A DNA stretch of 64,000 nucleotides, taken from assembly GCA_038277395.1 (NCBI GenBank), contig CM076197.1, positions 72,883,348 to 72,947,347 of the forward strand, in the 5' to 3' direction. The stretch's first letter is position 1. The number at the start of each line of letters is the position of its first letter. This document shows positions 59,060 to 64,000 of the stretch, in pieces. The notes under the pieces were generated by a model. That model saw only the letters and a program-made list of their open reading frames with translations. It was not told the DNA's origin and did not search any database. The position numbers were made by a program, and so were the translations under genes. The DNA is from Dryocosmus kuriphilus (lineage: Eukaryota; Arthropoda; Insecta; Hymenoptera; Cynipidae).

Positions 59060-60199
59060 CGTCTGTTCCCACGATAACTTTCGAAGGACTAATCGGATTG
59101 GATTGCGCTTTGGCACACTACTTTAAGGTCCAAAAAGAAAGGACGAGTTCGTTAACCAGCGGTTTTTGACCAACGGTTATGGTTTTATCCATCAAAAACG
59201 GTTTTCACAAAATCAAAAAATCCATTTTCCGGCTAAACTATCAGAGATACAAAAAAAACGTAAGAAAGTAAAATTGTTCACCTCAAAAAAATCTACAAAT
59301 TTTGTCTTAATCGTTTTTTGATAAAATGAACGGTTTTTGTTTTAATCAAGAAAACGCTATTAAAATTAAAAAACTGTGGTTTCCCGCCAAAATATTCAAG
59401 ATACCAAAAAATGGTAAAGAACAAAGTTGTTCAATTTAAAAAGATCTACAAATTTTGTTTTAACGATTTTTTCATAAAATGCACGGTTTTTGTTTTAATC
59501 GATAAAACGTTATTAAAAATTAAAGATTTCAAATTTTCCGCCAAACTATCGAAGATACGGAAAAATAATAACAAACAAAGTTGTTCGTCTCCAAATTGTC
59601 TACAAATTTGCTCTCTATCATTTTTTTGATCAGACGCGTAGTTTTTGAGTTATTCGTGAAATATGTTATGAAATATAAAGAAAACCACTTTTCAGCAAAA
59701 CTGTGCAAGATATGAGAAAATATTAACAAGCAGAATTGTTCACCTTGGAAATAGCTACAAAATTTATTTACAAGACTCATCGTTTTACTTTTAAGAATCG
59801 AAATCCTGTATTGTAAAAATTTGGAAAATCAAAAAGAGCTTTACCAATCTATAATGTGTTTTAAAGAAACGTAATTATCGAGCGCGAAGCGCGAGTGTCA
59901 TGATGAGAATGTATTCCTTAAGGGCGATAGAGCCTTAAGTAAAATAATTTCTTTTGTAATTTCTAATTTAAAGGTTTATACGATCTATAAACACCGAGCG
60001 CGTAGCGCGAGGTGAATAATCTATCGAGCGCGAAGCGTGAGTGCCGTAAATAACGTATCGAGCGCGAAGCGCGAGTCAAATGTCGAGCGCGAAGCGCGAG
60101 TGCCAACAGACGCGCGCCCTAGGCGCGCTCATACTTCGCGCGAAGCGCGGCGCGCGTAGCGCGCGATGAGAATGTGCCCGCGCAGCGGGCAGATTTTTT
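58863..60199 (+). mobile_element. GC-hairpin repeat, copy C
   Basis: The most complete copy. Border TTTTTACATTCTCATC, the TTTCATGAAAT block, the (GTTGTC)n array at 58995-59062, a conserved 120-bp block (59060-59200), about 550 bp in which AAAAAGATCTACAAATT-type units repeat, then at least eight GC hairpins (59879-60193) ending GATGAGAATGTGCCCGC and GCGGGCAGA. ATTCTCATC occurs in inverted orientation at the two ends. The sequence that interrupts copy B (the 202-bp MITE) is absent here. Confidence 0.85.
59879..60193. repeat. Array of GC hairpins in copy C
   Basis: GAGCGCGAAGCGCGAG, GAGCGCGTAGCGCGAG, GAGCGCGAAGCGTGAG and three more of this type, then CGCGCGCCCTAGGCGCGC, CGCGCGAAGCGCG, CGCGCGTAGCGCGCG and GCCCGCGCAGCGGGC. 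Loops are consistently (A/T/C)A or TTC-type, and several hairpins differ from each other by changes confined to the loop. Confidence 0.88.
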
Positions 60200-60768
60200 T
60201 CATGACATTCCTGCAGAAAATCCGACTTGAGAGAAAGTGCGCGCAAAGGGAAAATTTAAATCGGTGTACCAAGCTCATAGGGAAAAGCGTTAGGAGTACA
60301 GAGCGAGTGCAAGTTTAATCTGTTTTGATGAAAGCAGTAATTTATTACTTAGAATTGCAATGTATGTTCACATTGCATTGGTTTAATTAAAAATGGGATT
60401 ATTACAAAAATATTCAAAATTTCCAAAAATTCCTAAAATTTTGATAACTTTTGACATTTTTGAGAATTTTCGTAATTTTTAGAATTTTTTGAGAATTTTG
60501 GTAATTTTTGAGAATTTTTGGTAATTTTTAAAATTTTTGGTAATTTTGTAAATTTTTGGTATTTTGTAAATTTTGTAAATTTTGGAAACTTCTAAAAATT
60601 TGTCGAGCTTTTAAATATTATACACGTGTTCATATTGAAAATTTTTCACCCCTAGGGGTGAAAGTAGATGACGTAGCGGGGCGAAAGTAAAGGGGTCTGA
60701 AACTGATCACTTTGGAAGCGCTATACAGGCATCGAAAGTTGGCCTTTCTGCAGGGGTGTTGTGAAAAA
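60197..60768. mobile_element. TIR module copy 2 (opposite orientation to 32933-33510)
   Basis: The right end CTGCAGGGGTGTTGTGAAAA is well conserved; the left end TTTTCATGACATTCCTGCAG is diverged. The interior matches the inverse of copy 1, including GGTAATTTTTGAGAATTTT tandem units (60440-60600) and the CCCCTAGGGG palindrome at 60651. It lies at the outer right end of the nested block. Confidence 0.75.
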
Positions 60769-61855
60769 TTAATTTGTTTGTCAGTTATTCGATTATTATC
60801 TAAGAAATTGCGAAGTAGTTTAACTAGTCATAAGTTGTTGAAACATGCAACTCGAGTCTTCTCGTTCATTGGAGAATGTAGTATTTCAGCAGTACTACAA
60901 TTGTCTCTTTAACCAAATTTCTCTGTCTGTCGTCATTTCTGAATTATTCATTTTGCAATTAACAAAAGGTCTTTTTTAATAATGATAGTAACTTTTTTAT
61001 CGGAGTCTGAAAAAAATCTAGCGCAGTCAGGGTCTCTTCTAAGGGGCACATTTTATTCTAAACTACCGATAATTTAATTTGTTTATAAAAATTCATTGTG
61101 TAATTGCATTTTGCAACTAAGGCCGATTGTTTAATTGATTATTACTCGGCAAAAGAGCCCGGATAAATTTTCTACTTGTTGCAATCGAAAGCTGCAATTT
61201 TTTGCAAAATTTTACGATGGGTCCGACTTGTTTATAACAAATATCAACGAAAATAACTTTTTTTCTTATTTAATTCGTAACTTTGGTTCTACGTAATATT
61301 AAGAGCTTGGATTGGCACGAAATTTAAGGGCAGCGTTTAAACTAACAACCATGATAGGTTTAATATCGAGTCGTCCTTTGTGTCCTCAGTGTAGCCGGTG
61401 AAAGACAGCCCTCGCCGCGATTGCGCTCTTTCTCGCACCGCAGCGCAGGAGTGGGGACAGAGATTCACCGTTTTTCAGAGGCTCGCGCGTATCGGCGCAA
61501 AAGCAAGCAACGAAAAAAAATTAAATATCTCGCGAAGTACCGCTCCGATTTTGATGTTTCTTTTTTTAAATCGGTATAGTGCGTCGAAATAATAATAAAC
61601 GTGATTTTTTCAAACAATAATTTCTAACCCTTACAGGTGAAAAATGCATTAGAAAATTTTATTACTTTCTTTCTCGTCATTTCAATGTTCAAATCGAAAC
61701 ATTTCCTTATGATTCAAATTAAAAATTAGCATGTAAAGAAAAACATATTTCACTTGCCCTTTTCTCGGTAAAAAATATTCCCTCGATGTCAATGAGAAAA
61801 GTTAAACTCTCGGTTTTTATTCAATCATTGCGTGAATTGTTTTCTAAATTGCGCG

Positions 61856-61992
61856 AATGTAAAAGACATCACAATTATTGAGGACTGTGATGAGGACGAC
61901 GTTATTGACGACGATATAATACAAAGCGAAAGATGCGAAGAGACAGACAGCGATGAAGAAGGTATTCGGTCGAAAATTGCAAAAATAGAATA
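61856..61992 (+). other. Acidic open stretch in the foldback centre
   Basis: A frame without its own convincing start reads NVKDITIIEDCDEDDVIDDD and then EETDSDEEGIRSKIAKIE before a stop at 61990-61992. It is strongly acidic, then basic. Acidic N-terminal tails of this kind precede some DNA transposases, so it could be the last remnant of one. It is too short to assign. Confidence 0.25.
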
Positions 61993-63411
61993 AGATTAAG
62001 AAAGAAAAAAACGTTATAGCAATGAAAGCGAATTTAAGTGGTAATTTAAGTGATAAGGTTAGTGATAAGGTTCATGTAAATAATTAAATTACTTGTTATA
62101 TAACAAGCATCCTTGCTTTTCTCATGTATAACCATAGAACGAAAACAAATAGAAAAATGACATTCAAATGAATTATTCATCCATTGGCATCGATTGAAGT
62201 AACATTTTTTACCGAGAAAAGGGCAAGTGAAATATGCTTTTTTTCTGTAGATTCTCATTTTTAATTTAAATCATAAGGACATTTTTTGATTTTAACATTC
62301 AAATCACGACAAAGAAAGTAGAAAATTCTTTTAATGCATTTTCTACCTATAAGGGTTAAAAATGATTGTTTAAAAATATGACATTTATTATTATTTCGAC
62401 GCACTCTATCGATTTAAAAAAAGAAACGTCAAAATCGGAGCAGTACTTCGCGAGATATTGCATTTTCTTTCGTTGGTTGCTTTTACGCCGATACGCGCGA
62501 GCCTCTGAAAAGCGGAGACTCTCTATCCCCACTCTTGCGCCGCGGTGCGAGAAAGAGCGAAATCGCGGCGAGGGCTGTCTGTCACCGGCTACACTGAGGA
62601 CACAAAGGACGGCTCGATATTAAGCCTATCATGGTTGTTAGCTTAAACGCTGCCCTTAAATTTCGTGCTAATCCAAGCTCTTAATATTAAGTAGAACCAA
62701 AGTTACGAATTAAATAAGAAAAAAAGTTATTTTCGTTGATATTTGTTATAAACAAATCGAATCTGTTGTAAAATTTTGTAAAAAATTGCAGCTTTCGATT
62801 GCAATAAGTAGAAAATTCAGCAGGGCTTTTATTGCCGAGTAATAAGCAATTAAACGGTCGTCCTTACTTGCAAAATGCAACTAAACAGTTAATTTTTACC
62901 AAAAAATGAAATTATCGATTGCTTCTGATAAAACATACCCCTTAGAAGATATCCTGACTACGCCAGATTTTTTTTCCGATTCCGATAAAATAATTACGGG
63001 CATTATTAAAAAAGCCCTTTCGTTAATTGCAAAATGAATGATTCAGAAATGATGACAGATAGAGAATTCCAATAAACGAGGATACTCGAGTTTAATTTTT
63101 CAATAACTTATGACTAGTTAAACTTTTTCACGATTTCTTAGATAATAATTGAATAACTAATAAAAAAATTAATTTGGCGTTATGATATTTGAACATTCCT
63201 ATGGGAAATTTTCCGCTCTACAATTTTTGTTTAAAAACTTTCTCTCTCCAAAGCACTCGTTTTCTTTAATCCACGCATAAATGAAAGAAAAACACGAATT
63301 TTCATCTTAAACCCTCCCCTCTATATCGAAGCGTACAAAAATCGCCGTCTTTATGCTAGGATTGTTCCTGACGCCCCCGAGAATATCTCTAATTTTTTTG
63401 CTAGCTGTAGG

Positions 63412-64000
63412 ATAACTGATAATTAAAAATAGGTCCAGAAAAATTTTTCAGCTAATCGCGTTGACGTATTTTATGATGTAATCCCGATATTTTGCAGGCG
63501 AAGAATGTGTTCATATGAAAGATTATTGAGTCACAATCATGATTTCTAGACACGATTTGTGAAATTGAACCTTAAGTAAAAAAATGTAAGGAGAAAATCA
63601 CCGGCTAGCAAACGACATCTAACATTTTTTCGTAAATAATGCTTCGGTAGTTGTTGGGGGGAGTAGGCGCTCACCTTCTCCCTACCACGACTGGTATTGA
63701 TTTAATCTGAATCGAATATAGATTTCGGAATGATTCGGATTGGTTTGGAATTAATTTCTATCCGGAAATTTCACCCTTATTTTCAATCTTATTTTTTCTC
63801 ATTGGTTTTATCAAAATTCATAATTTTGTATTATATTAAACTATCTCGCAAAGTTTGTGTGCAGAGTTAGAATAGATTCATATCCATATTCCATATCAGG
63901 TGAAAATTCAATTTATGGGAGAAGGCGTGAGAAGAATAGATTGTGTGCTGATAGACTTGAGGCAAGTTTCCAACGAATCGCTCCAGTTACTTATAGAATG
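63412..64000. other. Unassigned right edge
   Basis: Moderately AT-rich, no recognised repeat or gene. It may be single-copy sequence beyond the foldback. Confidence 0.25.

Larger units (their letters stand above)
58494..63411. mobile_element. 4.9 kb foldback element (2.9 kb without its nested insertion)
   Basis: Left arm 58494-58736 plus about 60767-61790 is repeated inverted as about 62170-63411. Arms are about 1.25 kb and roughly 85-90% identical by eye. Shared words are ATTAGAGATATTCTCGGGG, TTTCCCATAGGAGTGTTC, ACTAGTCATAAGTT, GTGTCCTCAGTGTAGCCGG and CACTTGCCCTTTTCTCGG. The centre (61790-62170) contains an acidic open stretch (see 61856-61992). The left arm is broken by about 2.03 kb of nested sequence (58737-60766); the right arm at about 63173 shows the uninterrupted junction AACGCC-AAATTAAT. 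ORFs at 61398 and 62366 are arm shadows. Confidence 0.88.

Noticed and set aside
58719..59072. A 117-codon acidic minus-strand ORF beginning with Asp/Asn repeats
   Set aside because: The N-terminal half is the GTTGTC microsatellite and the rest crosses the border between two repeat modules.

Overview
This is an AT-rich animal window, most likely an insect nuclear genome. That reading rests on the elements present: mariner, a Penelope-like element, a KRBA2/SCAND3-type integrase remnant, tRNA-derived SINEs and many TIR/foldback repeats. The exact taxon cannot be fixed from the sequence. I found no host protein-coding gene I would defend. The recognisable coding matter is all decayed transposable-element sequence, and most short open frames are read-through of repeats.

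Layout. 0-16 kb: a small MITE, a palindrome, the first SINE-1 copy, a minisatellite foldback (5.2-6.2 kb), two TIR elements with GGGG termini (8.1 and 8.9 kb), a near-perfect 2.3 kb foldback (10.57-12.84 kb) and two TTAA-flanked MITEs (13.1-14.1 kb). 15.8-32.9 kb: SINE-1 copy 2, copy A of a repeat with an array of GC-rich hairpins (16.8-18.0 kb), a 1.2 kb TIR element with a C2H2 zinc-finger frame (21.1-22.4 kb), smaller TIR elements, two islands of a 10-bp minisatellite, then copy B of the hairpin repeat (31.5-32.9 kb), itself interrupted by a CACAG-ended MITE. 33-44 kb: a TIR module, a third TTAA element, degenerate GGGAAAATTCCC tandem repeats and two more TIR elements. 44-49.7 kb: a long inverted repeat enclosing a broken LINE on the minus strand, cut by a SINE-2 cluster and a second CACAG-ended MITE. 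51.1-54.4 kb: a TIR unit holding a Penelope-like RT pseudogene, a KRBA2-type integrase remnant and a degenerate hammerhead-like motif. 55-57.6 kb: an inverted repeat into which a SINE-1 and a deleted mariner have inserted. 58.5-63.4 kb: a ~4.9 kb foldback with hairpin-repeat copy C nested in one arm.

How the pieces work together. The value of the window is stratigraphic: several insertions can be dated relative to one another because uninterrupted partners (opposite arms or paralogous copies) lie in the same 64 kb. Target-site duplications can be read directly for two SINE-1 copies, the SINE-2 cluster, mariner (TA), two CACAG-ended MITEs (2 bp), three GGGG-ended elements (3 bp) and, imperfectly, an hAT-like unit (8 bp). 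All family names come from motif recognition without database search.
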